This document shows, in pieces, positions 9,142 to 17,540 of a DNA stretch of 64,000 nt. Below the pieces are notes generated by a model, which saw nothing but the letters and a program-made list of their open reading frames with translations, did no database searches and was not told the DNA's origin. Each line of letters starts with the position of its first letter. The stretch's first letter is position 1. Location: positions 124,001-188,000 of the forward strand of contig NZ_CP095045.1 of the NCBI RefSeq assembly GCF_022919155.1, read 5' to 3'. A program made the translations under genes and the position numbers. The DNA is from Leucobacter allii (GTDB lineage Bacteria; Actinomycetota; Actinomycetes; Actinomycetales; Microbacteriaceae).

Positions 9142-10754
9142 TGGCGATGGAGGGGCACTACGCCGACATCTGGCATCGCATCGCGCTCGCCGAGCCCGAC
9201 CGGCCGGCCGTCGTGACGGTCGGCGAGTCGACGCTCAGCCGCGCGGAGTTCGACGAGGCCTGCGCGCGCGTCGCCGCGCTGCTCGGGGAGCTCGGCCTCC
9301 GACGCGGCGACAAGGTGGCGATCCTCAGCCACAACCGGCCCGAGTGGCTGCTCGCCTTCGCCGGCGCGATCCGGGTCGGCATCGTCCCGGTCGCGCTGAA
9401 CTTCCGGTACCGCGCACGGGAGGTCGCCGAGCTCCTGGACGACTCCGACTGCGCCGCCGTCGTCTTCGCCTCGAGCCTCTCCCCGGTGGTCGCGGAGGCC
9501 GTCGCACTGCTCGGCCGACCGATCGCGCTCCTGCAGCTGCGCGACACCGAGGCGCCCCTGCTGCCCGACGCCCTCGACTTCGCGGCGTACGCGGAGCGCG
9601 CGCCGCTGCCGTACGCGGATCCGCACGACGGCGAGTTCTTCATCTACACCGGCGGCACGACCGGGGCGCCCAAGGCCGCGATGTGGGGCGTGCGGCAGAT
9701 GCTCGCCATGCAGGCCTACAACGCCTATCTCACCGCGGGCCTCCCGGTGCCCGAGACCCCCGAGGAGGCCGTGGCCGCCGCCACGGGGGGCGAGGCGCCG
9801 GGGATCGTCGCGCTGGCGCTCTCGCCCTACATGCACGGAACGGCCCTCACGACGGTCATCAACGCGCTGCTGCTCGGCGGCACGGTCGTCGTGCTGCCGA
9901 CCGCCCGTTTCGATGCGGAGCGGGCGGTGCGCACCATCATCGACGCCGGCGTGACGCGCGTCGCCGTGGCGGGGGACGCGATCGCCCTGCCGCTCCTCGA
10001 AGCGGCCGAGTCGCTCGGCGTCGAGGCGCTGCCGGAACTCGCCTCCGTGCTCTCCTCGGGGATGCGCTTCAGCGATGCGACCAAGGCGCGCCTGCACGCG
10101 CTCGCGCCCCGGCTCGTGATCACCGATCTGCTCGCGTCGACCGAGGGCGGCGCGGTCGCGCTCGGGATCACGCGGTCGGTCGCGGAGCTGCCCGCGCGCT
10201 TCCGCCTCACTCCGGGGACCGTGGTCCTCGACGACCGCGACGCGGAGGTGCAGGGGATCCCCGGCGCCGTGGGCCGGATCGCGTTCACGGGCGGGATGCC
10301 GAAGGGCTACTACGGCGCCCCCGAGAAGACGGCCGAGAACTTCGTGGAGATCCGCGGGAAGCGGCACATCATCCCCGGAGACCTCGTGCGCGTCGAGGAG
10401 GAGGGCTGCATCGAGCTGCTGGGCCGCGGCGCGGCCGTCGTGAACACCGGCGGCGAGAAGGTCTACCCGTCGGAGGTCGAGGAGGCGATCATGCGGTACC
10501 CCGGGGTCAACGATGCGGTCGTGTTCGGACAACCCGACCCGCGCTGGGGCGAGGTCGTCGCCGCGGCCATCGCGGTCGACGACCCGGAGCGCTTCCCGGT
10601 GCCGGAGCTCGTGGCCCGCGTCGGGGAGGAGATCGCCGGCTACAAGAAGCCGCGGCGCGTGCTCGTCACCCGGGATCTCGAGCGCAGCGGCAGCGGGAAG
10701 ATCGACCTCGCGCGGATCCGGCGGCGGGCCGAGACCGAGGGGGTGGCGCTGTGA
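9141..10754 (+). CDS. Acyl-CoA synthetase, FadD-like
   Basis: 537 aa ANL-superfamily ligase. The P-loop YTGGTTGAPK lies near residue 165, the adenylate motif around STEGG, then GRGAAVVNTGGEKVYPSEVEE and a final SGSGKIDLAR lysine. It activates a carboxylic acid with ATP and CoA. The start ATG overlaps the SDR stop (TGATG); an in-frame ATG six bases later is also possible. Presumably it makes the substrate for the dehydrogenase, hydratase and SDR of this operon. Chain length or ring type cannot be read from the sequence. Confidence 0.88.
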   Translation: MAMEGHYADIWHRIALAEPDRPAVVTVGESTLSRAEFDEACARVAALLGELGLRRGDKVAILSHNRPEWLLAFAGAIRVGIVPVALNFRYRAREVAELLDDSDCAAVVFASSLSPVVAEAVALLGRPIALLQLRDTEAPLLPDALDFAAYAERAPLPYADPHDGEFFIYTGGTTGAPKAAMWGVRQMLAMQAYNAYLTAGLPVPETPEEAVAAATGGEAPGIVALALSPYMHGTALTTVINALLLGGTVVVLPTARFDAERAVRTIIDAGVTRVAVAGDAIALPLLEAAESLGVEALPELASVLSSGMRFSDATKARLHALAPRLVITDLLASTEGGAVALGITRSVAELPARFRLTPGTVVLDDRDAEVQGIPGAVGRIAFTGGMPKGYYGAPEKTAENFVEIRGKRHIIPGDLVRVEEEGCIELLGRGAAVVNTGGEKVYPSEVEEAIMRYPGVNDAVVFGQPDPRWGEVVAAAIAVDDPERFPVPELVARVGEEIAGYKKPRRVLVTRDLERSGSGKIDLARIRRRAETEGVAL

Positions 10755-11635
10755 CGCGCTACGCGCCGCGCATCGAGCTCCCGGCGATCCGCGCGATCGA
10801 CACCCACGTGCACGTGCAGTTCGACTCGACGGGCCGGCGGGCGCTGCCTGACGCCCTGCTCGACGCCATGGACGCGTACTTCGGCCACGGCCCGCAGGCG
10901 CTCTCCGTCGACGAGCTCGCCGACTACTACCGCGAGCGCGAGATGGCCGCCGTCGTGTTCACCGTGGACGCGCGCACGGCCCTCGGCACGCCCCCGAACT
11001 CGAGCCGCGAGATCGCGGACGGGGCGGCGCGGCACCCGGATGCGCTGATCCCGTTCGGCAGCGTCGACCCGCGCACGGGCGCCGAGGCGCTCTCGCTCGC
11101 CCGCCGGCTCGTCGAGGAGAGCGGCGTCCGCGGGTTCAAGTTCCATCCCACCGTGCAGGGCTTCGACCCGAGCGCCGAGGAGTTCCGCCCGCTGTGGGCG
11201 GAGATCGAGCGCCTCGGCGTCCCGATCGTGGTGCACACCGGCCAGACCGGGGTCGGCGCGGGGCTGCCGGGCGGCTACGGCCTGAAGCTGCGCTACTCGG
11301 ATCCGATGCTCCTCGACGACGTCGCGGCCGAGCATCCGGGGCTCACCGTCATCCTCGCGCACCCCTCGGTGCCCTGGCAGGACGCGGCGCTCTCGATGGC
11401 GGCGCACAAGGCGAACGTCTACATCGACCTCTCGGGCTGGTCGCCGAAGTACTTCTCGCCGGCGCTCGTGCGGCAGGCCCGCACGATCCTGCAGGACAAG
11501 ATGCTCTTCGGCTCCGACTACCCGGCGCTCACGCCGGATCGCTGGCTGCGGGACTTCGACGCGCTCGGGTTCCCGGAGCCGGTGCGCGCGAAGGTGCTGC
11601 GCGACAACGCCGCCCGCGTGCTGGGGCTGGCGTGA
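10751..11635 (+). CDS. Amidohydrolase-2 family hydrolase/decarboxylase
   Basis: 294 aa TIM-barrel metalloenzyme of the ACMSD/gamma-resorcylate decarboxylase group. The metal site is DTHVHV (H19, H21), VHTGQTG, LAHPSVPW and a C-terminal GSDYPALTP aspartate. Members decarboxylate or hydrolyse aromatic and cyclic acids. The GTG start overlaps the ligase stop (GTGA) and its own stop overlaps the acyl-CoA dehydrogenase start. Its place inside a beta-oxidation operon suggests ring hydrolysis or decarboxylation of a CoA-derived intermediate; this is inference. Confidence 0.85.
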   Translation: MTRYAPRIELPAIRAIDTHVHVQFDSTGRRALPDALLDAMDAYFGHGPQALSVDELADYYREREMAAVVFTVDARTALGTPPNSSREIADGAARHPDALIPFGSVDPRTGAEALSLARRLVEESGVRGFKFHPTVQGFDPSAEEFRPLWAEIERLGVPIVVHTGQTGVGAGLPGGYGLKLRYSDPMLLDDVAAEHPGLTVILAHPSVPWQDAALSMAAHKANVYIDLSGWSPKYFSPALVRQARTILQDKMLFGSDYPALTPDRWLRDFDALGFPEPVRAKVLRDNAARVLGLA

Positions 11636-12813
11636 CCGCGCCGCACGAGGACGACGGGCTCTACGGCTTCGCCGGCCTCCTCGAGCCCGCCGAGCGCGCG
11701 AAGCTCCGCGCGCTGCGCGCCGTGCTGGAGGCACGGGCGCGCCCGGTGATCGCCGAGTACTGGGAGCGGGCGGAGTCGCCCGTGGAGCTGCTCCCGGCCC
11801 TCCGCGACCTGCGGCTCGTGGACGACCCCGCGCTGCTCGGCCCGGACGGCCGCACCCGGGAGCTCTTCGCCGGCTTCCGCGTGTTCGAGTTCTCGCGCGT
11901 CGACATCGGCATCGGCATGCTCTTCCACGGGCAGGTCGCGATGTTCCGAGAGCTGGTGCTCCGCGGCGGATCGCCCGAGCAGGCCGCGGCGTGGGACGCC
12001 GCGATCCTCGACTTCGAGATGACCGGAGCCTTCGGGCTGACGGAGCCGGATCACGGATCCGACGTCGCGCGGGGCCTGGAGACGACGGCGCGCCGCGACG
12101 GGGACGACTGGATCCTCGACGGCCGCAAGCGCTGGGTCGGCAACGCCGCGCACTCCGCGTTCGTCGCGATCTTCGCGCGGGACGTCGCCGACGGCGAGGT
12201 GAAGGCCTTCCTCGCGCGCACGGATGCGCCCGGCCTCACGCGCACCACCATCGAGCGGAAGATCGCGCTCAGGCTCGTCACGAACTCCGACATCGCGCTC
12301 GAGGGCGTCCGGGTTCCGGAGAGCCACCGGCTGCAGCGCGTGCGCTCCTTCGCCGACGTGGCCGAGCTCTTCCAGCCGCTCCGCGCCGACGTCGCGTGGA
12401 TCGGGGCCGGGGCCCAGGCCGGCGCCTACGAGGCGGCGCTGCGCTACGCGCTGGAGCGCCGGCAGTTCGGCCGACCCATCGCGGGGTTCCAGCTCGTGCA
12501 GGAGAAGCTCGTGCGGATGCTCGGCAACGTCACCGCCTCGCTCGCGCTCGCCGTCCGGCTCGCGGAGCGGCGGCAGACGGGGGAGGGGAGCGAGGCGGAC
12601 TCATCGCTCGCGAAGGTCTGGATCGCGGATCGGCTGCGGGAGACGGTCGCCCTGGCCCGCGAGGTGGTCGGCGGCAACGGCCTCGTCGCCGACCACGACG
12701 TGGCGCGCTTCTTCACCGACGCCGAGGCGGTCTACACCTACGAGGGGACGCGCGAGATCAACACGCTCCTCGTCGGACGCGCGGTGACGGGGCTGAGCGC
12801 GTTCGTGCGCTGA
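11632..12813 (+). CDS. Acyl-CoA dehydrogenase
   Basis: 393 aa flavoprotein with the three ACAD domains. Mid-protein GAFGLTEPDHGSD binds FAD and substrate. RQFGRPIAGFQLVQEKL and the C-terminal TYEGTREINTLLVGR follow; the Glu in YEGT is the position of the catalytic base in glutaryl-CoA dehydrogenase-like enzymes. It introduces the alpha-beta double bond, giving the substrate for the MaoC hydratase. Last gene of the operon; the GTG start overlaps the upstream stop. The importer begins 118 nt later with its own promoter and MarR1 site. Confidence 0.9.
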   Translation: MTAPHEDDGLYGFAGLLEPAERAKLRALRAVLEARARPVIAEYWERAESPVELLPALRDLRLVDDPALLGPDGRTRELFAGFRVFEFSRVDIGIGMLFHGQVAMFRELVLRGGSPEQAAAWDAAILDFEMTGAFGLTEPDHGSDVARGLETTARRDGDDWILDGRKRWVGNAAHSAFVAIFARDVADGEVKAFLARTDAPGLTRTTIERKIALRLVTNSDIALEGVRVPESHRLQRVRSFADVAELFQPLRADVAWIGAGAQAGAYEAALRYALERRQFGRPIAGFQLVQEKLVRMLGNVTASLALAVRLAERRQTGEGSEADSSLAKVWIADRLRETVALAREVVGGNGLVADHDVARFFTDAEAVYTYEGTREINTLLVGRAVTGLSAFVR

Positions 12814-12833
12814 GACGCGGATGCCGGTACCCC

Positions 12834-12863
12834 TTGCATCCCTGGGAGTTTCAGTTAAACTGA
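12834..12863 (+). promoter_or_regulatory. Promoter with MarR1 operator, copy 2
   Basis: TTGCAT (12834-12839), a 16-nt spacer and TAAACT (12856-12861) form a plausible promoter for the importer operon. The -10 lies inside AGTTTCAGTTAAACTGA (12847-12863), identical over 17 nt to the palindrome beside marR1. Binding would cover the -10, so repression is the likely mode. Confidence 0.75.
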
Positions 12864-12931
12864 TGATGCTGGACCCGGTGGCTGCGCCTCTCGGCCGCAG
12901 CAACATCTCGATGAGGAGAGTGAAGAGAACA

Positions 12932-13927
12932 ATGACGTTTCTTCGTAAGCGGATCGCGGCCGTCGCCGCGGTCTCGGTCGTGGCCGCGCTCGCGGTCGGA
13001 TGCTCCGGCTCCGCCGGCGAATCGGGCGAGGGGCAGGCGCTCGACCCCGAGAACCCGACGCCCGTCACCGTGGGCACCCTGCCCGCGGGCGACTACGCGC
13101 CGCTCTACATCGCCCAGGATCAGGGCTTCTTCGAAGAGGAGGGGCTCGACGTCGAGATCGAGATCATCGCCGGCGGCGCGGTCGGCGTGACGCAGCTGGT
13201 GTCGGGGGAGATCGACTTCAGCGCGGCCACCTGGGCGAACACCCTCTCCGCCGTGGCGCAGGGGCTGGAGATCCAGGTCGTGCGCGAGGGGACCGACTCG
13301 CAGAAGGAGGGCATCAACGGGCTCATCGTCCAGGCCGACGGCCCGATCCAATCGGTCGAGGATCTCCGCGGGGAGACCATCTCCATCAATACGCTGCAGT
13401 CGGCGACCGAGGTGCAGATCCGCGACTGCCTCGCCTCCGAGGGCCTCGAGCCGGGGGACTACGAGCTCGTGGAGGTCGCCTTCCCCGACGCGGCCGCGGC
13501 CGTGGACCAGGGCCGCATCGCCGCCGGCTTCGTCCCGGAGCCGTTCATCACGATCGGCGAGTCGCAGGGGCTCGAGCCCCTCTTCTACCCCTCCACCTGC
13601 AACGAGCTGCAGAGCGAGCTCCCGCTGATCAACTGGAACGTCTCCACCTCGTACGCCGAGGAGCACCCCGAGGTCGTCGCCGCGTTCGTGCGGGCGATGG
13701 ATCGGGCGACGGAGCTCGCGGTCGACGACCCGCAGGTCGTCATCGACATCCTGCCGGAGTTCACGACGCTCACGCCGGAACTCGCGGAGAGCATCACGCA
13801 GCCGAGTTTCGTCGTGGACGGCGCCCCCAACCTCGCGGGCGCCGAGAAGATGATGGACCTCATGGTCGACTACGGCCTGCTCGAGGCGCCGATCGACGAT
13901 CTCGAGCCGATCGCCTGGAAGGAGTGA
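12932..13927 (+). CDS. SsuA/TauA-type substrate-binding lipoprotein (importer 1)
   Basis: 331 aa. A lipoprotein signal ends in ALAVGC with C24 as the lipid-modified cysteine. The mature part has the NMT1/SsuA fold features: YAPLYIAQDQGFFEEEGLDVE, a hinge around VSGEIDFSAATWAN, and the second-lobe GRIAAGFVPEPFI. Such proteins deliver small acids, for example sulfonates, nitriles or aromatic acids. The ATG at 12932 is favoured because the signal peptide begins there; an in-frame ATG at 12911 would add 7 basic residues. The shared operator with the MaoC operon suggests the cargo is that pathway's acid. Confidence 0.88.
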   Translation: MTFLRKRIAAVAAVSVVAALAVGCSGSAGESGEGQALDPENPTPVTVGTLPAGDYAPLYIAQDQGFFEEEGLDVEIEIIAGGAVGVTQLVSGEIDFSAATWANTLSAVAQGLEIQVVREGTDSQKEGINGLIVQADGPIQSVEDLRGETISINTLQSATEVQIRDCLASEGLEPGDYELVEVAFPDAAAAVDQGRIAAGFVPEPFITIGESQGLEPLFYPSTCNELQSELPLINWNVSTSYAEEHPEVVAAFVRAMDRATELAVDDPQVVIDILPEFTTLTPELAESITQPSFVVDGAPNLAGAEKMMDLMVDYGLLEAPIDDLEPIAWKE

Positions 13928-13930
13928 TCC

Positions 13931-14725
13931 TTGGGGACGGGCCGCAGGGCGCGGGTCCTTCGCGGCGCGATCGGCATCCTGGCGCTGTTCATCGTCGCCG
14001 AGGTCGTGTCCCGGTCGGGAATCGTCGATGCGTTCTACTTCCCGCCCACCTCCGTGGTCCTGCTGCGGGTGCTCGAACTGCTGGTGACCCCGTCCTTCCT
14101 CGTCGAGGTGCTGGCCACCCTGCAGGCCTGGGCGGTCGGGATGGTGATCTGCAGCGCCGTGGCGATCGCGCTCGGCGTGCTGCTCGGCTCGTCCCGCGGC
14201 GCGTACTCGGCGAGCCGCGCGATCATCGAGTTCGTGCGCCCCATCCCCTCGGTGGCCCTCATCCCGGTGGCGATGCTGCTGCTCGGCAAGGACATCGAGA
14301 TGAAGGTCGGACTGATCGTCTTCTCCGCGGCCTGGCCGATCCTGTTCAACACCATCTACGGCATGCACGACGTCGACCCGATCGCGAAGCTCACGGCCCG
14401 CAGCTTCGGCCGGGGGAGGCTCGCCACGCTGTGGTCGGTGTCGCTGCCCAGCGCGGCGCCCTTCATCTTCACCGGCGTCCGCATCTCGGCCTCCGTCGCG
14501 CTGATCGTCGCGGTGAGTGCGGAGTTCTTCGGCGGATCGAGCACGGGCCTCGGCTACTGGCTCATCCAGGTGAGCTCCACCGGCAACCGCTCGGATCTGG
14601 TGTTCGCGGGGGCGATCATCGCCGGCCTGCTCGGCCTCGCCATCAACGGGGTGCTCGCCCTCGCCGAGCGGCGGTTCCTCTCCTGGCAGCCCGCGCTGCG
14701 CGGGACGGGAGGTGAGGCGCGATGA
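13931..14725 (+). CDS. ABC permease A (importer 1)
   Basis: 264 aa, about six hydrophobic segments, BPD_transp_1 family (SsuC/TauC type). The cytoplasmic EAA loop that contacts the ATPase is visible as YGMHDVDPIAKLTARSFG. The TTG start at 13931 is 3 nt after the binding-protein stop and has AAGGAG upstream. It overlaps the second permease (ATGA). Two different permeases in one SsuABC-type operon imply a heterodimeric channel. Confidence 0.88.
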   Translation: MGTGRRARVLRGAIGILALFIVAEVVSRSGIVDAFYFPPTSVVLLRVLELLVTPSFLVEVLATLQAWAVGMVICSAVAIALGVLLGSSRGAYSASRAIIEFVRPIPSVALIPVAMLLLGKDIEMKVGLIVFSAAWPILFNTIYGMHDVDPIAKLTARSFGRGRLATLWSVSLPSAAPFIFTGVRISASVALIVAVSAEFFGGSSTGLGYWLIQVSSTGNRSDLVFAGAIIAGLLGLAINGVLALAERRFLSWQPALRGTGGEAR

Positions 14726-15567
14726 CCGCCGTCGACACCTCATGGATCGCCGTGCCGCGACGCCGCAGGAACGGCTGGAAGGGCCTGCGCGCCTTCGTCA
14801 TCCGCTGGGGCGCACTCGTCGCGCTCGGCGTGGTCTGGGAGGTGGCGGCGCGGCTCATCGGCTCGCCGTTCTTCCCGCCGATCTCGAAGGTGATCGGGCG
14901 CTTCGTGGACCTGTGGTTCTCCGGGCCGCCGTCCGCGCTCTTCCTCACCGAGCGCTTCGGCACCGATCTGCTGCCGAGTCTCGGCCGGCTGTTCGGGGGC
15001 TGGGGCCTCGGCGTCGCCCTCGGCATCCTGCTCGGCGTCGCGATCGGCCGCAGCCGCACCTTCGGCGACTATGTCGAGCCGATCATGCACTTCGCCCGCG
15101 CGATCCCGCCGCCGGCGCTGCTGCCGATCTTCTTCATCCTGCTCGGGATCGGCGATGGGATGAAGATCTCCCTCATCGCGTTCGCGGTCGTCTGGCCCGT
15201 GCTGCTCAACACCATCGACGGCGTCCGATCCGTCGAACCGCTGCACCTGGACACCTCACGGGTGTTCGCGTTCCCGCGGGGGAAGATCTTCTTCGGCATC
15301 GTCCTGCCGAGCGCCTCGCCGAAGATCTTCGCGGGGCTCCGGGTGAGCCTCGCGGTGGCGCTCATCGTCATGGTCATCGCCGAGATGTCCTCGACCTCGG
15401 GCATCGGCTACAACGTCGTCATCGCGCAGCGCAGCTTCCAGATGCTCGACATGTGGGCGGGGATCCTCGTGCTCGGGATCATCGGCTACGTGCTCACCGC
15501 GATCCTCTCCCTGGTGGAGACGCGCGTGACGAGATGGCACCAGGGATCACGGGAGGGAGTGCAATGA
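14722..15567 (+). CDS. ABC permease B (importer 1)
   Basis: 281 aa, six predicted membrane segments, BPD_transp_1 family. FARAIPPPALLPIFFILLG is the conserved central segment and the EAA loop is DGVRSVEPLHLDTSRVF. It differs clearly from permease A, whose equivalent segment is FVRPIPSVALIPVAM, so the channel is probably an A-B pair. Start and stop overlap both neighbours (ATGA). Confidence 0.88.
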   Translation: MTAVDTSWIAVPRRRRNGWKGLRAFVIRWGALVALGVVWEVAARLIGSPFFPPISKVIGRFVDLWFSGPPSALFLTERFGTDLLPSLGRLFGGWGLGVALGILLGVAIGRSRTFGDYVEPIMHFARAIPPPALLPIFFILLGIGDGMKISLIAFAVVWPVLLNTIDGVRSVEPLHLDTSRVFAFPRGKIFFGIVLPSASPKIFAGLRVSLAVALIVMVIAEMSSTSGIGYNVVIAQRSFQMLDMWAGILVLGIIGYVLTAILSLVETRVTRWHQGSREGVQ

Positions 15568-16358
15568 GCGCGACGACCACGAAGGATCTGCTCACCATCG
15601 AGGGCCTCGGGCACGTCTACGAGGGCAAGCACCGCCACGAGGCGATCGGGAGGCTCGACTTCACGGTCCCCGAGGGCGCGTTCGTCTCCATCGTCGGCCC
15701 CTCCGGGTGCGGCAAGACGACGATGCTGCGCTGCCTCTCCGGCCTCATGCGCCCGTCGCGCGGCCGCGTGCTGCTGGCGGGCGAACCCGTCGACGGCGTG
15801 CCGCGCGACCTCGCACTGGTCTTCCAGGACTACAGCCGGTCGCTCTTCCCCTGGCGCACCGTCGCCAGCAACATCGCCTTCGTGCTCGACCGGAGGACGG
15901 TCGGGCCGGAGGCGCGGCAGGAGCGCATCGCCGAGGTGCTGGAGGCGGTGGGGCTCACGGGCGCCGCGGACAAGTATCCCTGGCAGCTCTCGGGCGGCAT
16001 GCAGCAGCGCGTGGCGATCGCCCGCGCGCTCGCGTACCGGCCGAGCATCCTGCTCATGGACGAGCCGTTCGCCTCGGTGGACGCCCAGACCCGCGCGGAG
16101 CTCGAGGATCTCATGCTCGACGTCCGTCGGCGCTTCGGGATGACCATCCTCTTCGTCACGCACGACATCGACGAGAGCGTCTACCTCGCCGATCGGGTGC
16201 TCGTGCTCTCCAAGTCGCCGTCGACAGTCGTCGACACGCTCGAGGTCGACCTCCCGGGCCCGCGCGATCAGGTGGCGACCCGGGAGGAGGAGGCGTTCGT
16301 CCATCTGCGCTCCACCATCGCGCGCATGATCCGCGACCAGTCCACGCGCCGGGCCTGA
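15564..16358 (+). CDS. ABC ATPase, SsuB/TauB type (importer 1)
   Basis: 264 aa. Walker A GPSGCGKTT at 45-53, Q-loop FQDYSRSLFPW, signature LSGGMQQR, Walker B ILLMDEPFASVD, and H-loop VTHDIDE. It powers the two permeases. Last gene of the operon. A 15-bp stem at 16361-16402 follows immediately. The string YPWQLSGGMQQRVAIARA is shared with the ATPase at 25794, showing the two importers are paralogous. Confidence 0.93.
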   Translation: MSATTTKDLLTIEGLGHVYEGKHRHEAIGRLDFTVPEGAFVSIVGPSGCGKTTMLRCLSGLMRPSRGRVLLAGEPVDGVPRDLALVFQDYSRSLFPWRTVASNIAFVLDRRTVGPEARQERIAEVLEAVGLTGAADKYPWQLSGGMQQRVAIARALAYRPSILLMDEPFASVDAQTRAELEDLMLDVRRRFGMTILFVTHDIDESVYLADRVLVLSKSPSTVVDTLEVDLPGPRDQVATREEEAFVHLRSTIARMIRDQSTRRA

Positions 16359-16360
16359 CG

Positions 16361-16402
16361 CCGCCGCGGGTGCGCGCCGCGACGCAGGCGCATCCGCGGC
16401 GG
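16361..16402. terminator. Hairpin after importer 1 operon
   Basis: Stem 16361-16375 / 16388-16402, 15 bp with one G-T pair and a 12-nt loop, starting 3 nt after the ATPase stop. It lacks a T-run, as is common for actinobacterial terminators. Confidence 0.55.
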
Positions 16403-16466
16403 GCTCGTGCGCCGGCGGTGCCGCCCGCGCGCCCGGGGCGGTGGCATTCGCGCGCCCGAAGAGGGC

Positions 16467-16535
16467 CGTTCATGCGCGGCCGTGGAGTCCGTTCATGCGC
16501 GGCCGTGGAGTTCGTTCATGCGCGGCCGTGGATGA
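16467..16535. repeat. Three tandem 23-bp repeats at the 3' end of lysR
   Basis: Units at 16467-16489, 16490-16512 and 16513-16535 share the core GTTCATGCGCGGCCGTGGA. The third unit holds the last codons and stop of the LysR gene (stop 16516-16518), and the other two repeat that gene end downstream. Unit 1 and unit 2 differ by one base, the last. It looks like recent slippage or duplication. Confidence 0.85.
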
Positions 16536-17436
16536 CCTCGAACTGCCCCGAGGAGCCCCGGATCGCCCGCGCCACCGTATCGAAGAGCCAGTCGAGCGCC
16601 GCAGGGTGCTGCGCCGTGCGCCTGCGGTAGAGGCGGACCGCGAGGGGGCGCATGTCGAAGGGGAGCGGGCGGATCGCGAGCGGCCAGGTGGCCGCCCACC
16701 CCTCCGCGATGGTGTCGGGGACCGTCGCGATGAGCTCGGGATCGGCGGCCAGCGCCGCCGGCAGCGCGGCGACGCGGCTGGCGACGACGCGGGGGACGAG
16801 CTGCGCCCCCGCGTGCCGGAGCGCGGCCTCGAGATGCCCGATCCCGGAATCCCCCGCGACCTTGACGTGCGCCGCCGCGACGTAGCGCTCGAGGGTGAGC
16901 TCGCCCTCGGCGAGCGGGTTCTGCGCTGACATCGCGACGCCGTAGCCCTGCGTCTTGATGAGCGTGCTCTCGAAACCGGCGGGGAGCTCGGCCGGCGTCA
17001 CCGCGAGGTCGACGACGCCGCGCGAGAGCCAGTCGGGCAGCTCGGCGGGGTCGAGCGGCACCACCTCGAGGCTCATGCGCGGTGCGCGGGCGCGCACGGC
17101 GCGGAGGATCCCGGGGAGCCAACCGATCTCCCCGAGCTCCGAGAGGGCGATGCGGACGCTGCGCTCGGACGCCCCGGGATCGAAGCCGCCGAGCCCGTCG
17201 ACGGCGCGCTCGATCCGCAGCAGGGCGTCGCGGAACTCCGGATACAGTTCGTCGGCCACAGGGGTGGGGTGCATGCGGCGGCCCACCCGCTCGAACAGCC
17301 GGTCGTCGAGTGCGCCGCGCAGCTTGGCGAGCGACTGGCTCACGGCCGGCGGCGTGACGTACAGCCGGGTCGCGGCGAGCGTGATGCTCCGCGTCTCGTG
17401 GACCGCGACGAAGACGCGGATGAGGTTGAGGTCCAT
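16516..17436 (-). CDS. LysR-type regulator
   Basis: 306 aa from the ATG at 17436. The helix-turn-helix occupies about residues 1-60 (LNLIRVFVAVHETRSITLAA, then TPPAVSQSLAKLR), and the periplasmic-binding-like effector domain fills the rest. LysR proteins usually activate a divergent target; here that is the second LigM paralogue. The start chosen begins like most LysR proteins. It has no binding site but has TAAAGT 6-8 nt upstream on its strand, so the mRNA may be leaderless. An alternative ATG at 17457 adds 7 residues. The 3' end sits in a 23-bp tandem repeat. Confidence 0.88.
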   Translation of the reverse strand: MDLNLIRVFVAVHETRSITLAATRLYVTPPAVSQSLAKLRGALDDRLFERVGRRMHPTPVADELYPEFRDALLRIERAVDGLGGFDPGASERSVRIALSELGEIGWLPGILRAVRARAPRMSLEVVPLDPAELPDWLSRGVVDLAVTPAELPAGFESTLIKTQGYGVAMSAQNPLAEGELTLERYVAAAHVKVAGDSGIGHLEAALRHAGAQLVPRVVASRVAALPAALAADPELIATVPDTIAEGWAATWPLAIRPLPFDMRPLAVRLYRRRTAQHPAALDWLFDTVARAIRGSSGQFEVIHGRA

Positions 17437-17456
17437 GTAGCAGAACTTTATCGGCA

Positions 17457-17471
17457 TTCAGAGATGATGAA
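17457..17471. promoter_or_regulatory. Candidate LysR box
   Basis: TTCA-N7-TGAA contains the T-N11-A core (T17458, A17470) typical of LysR sites. It lies between lysR and the divergent LigM paralogue, about 70 nt before the latter's start. Confidence 0.45.
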
Positions 17472-17540
17472 GCGAGAACGCCGTGAACAGCGTGCGGCGA
17501 CCCTACGCTGGAGGCCCGGACCTGATCGAAGGAGCTCAGC

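Noticed and set aside
16467..16535. Short regular repeats as a CRISPR array
   Set aside because: Units abut with no spacers, overlap a coding end, and no cas genes are present.
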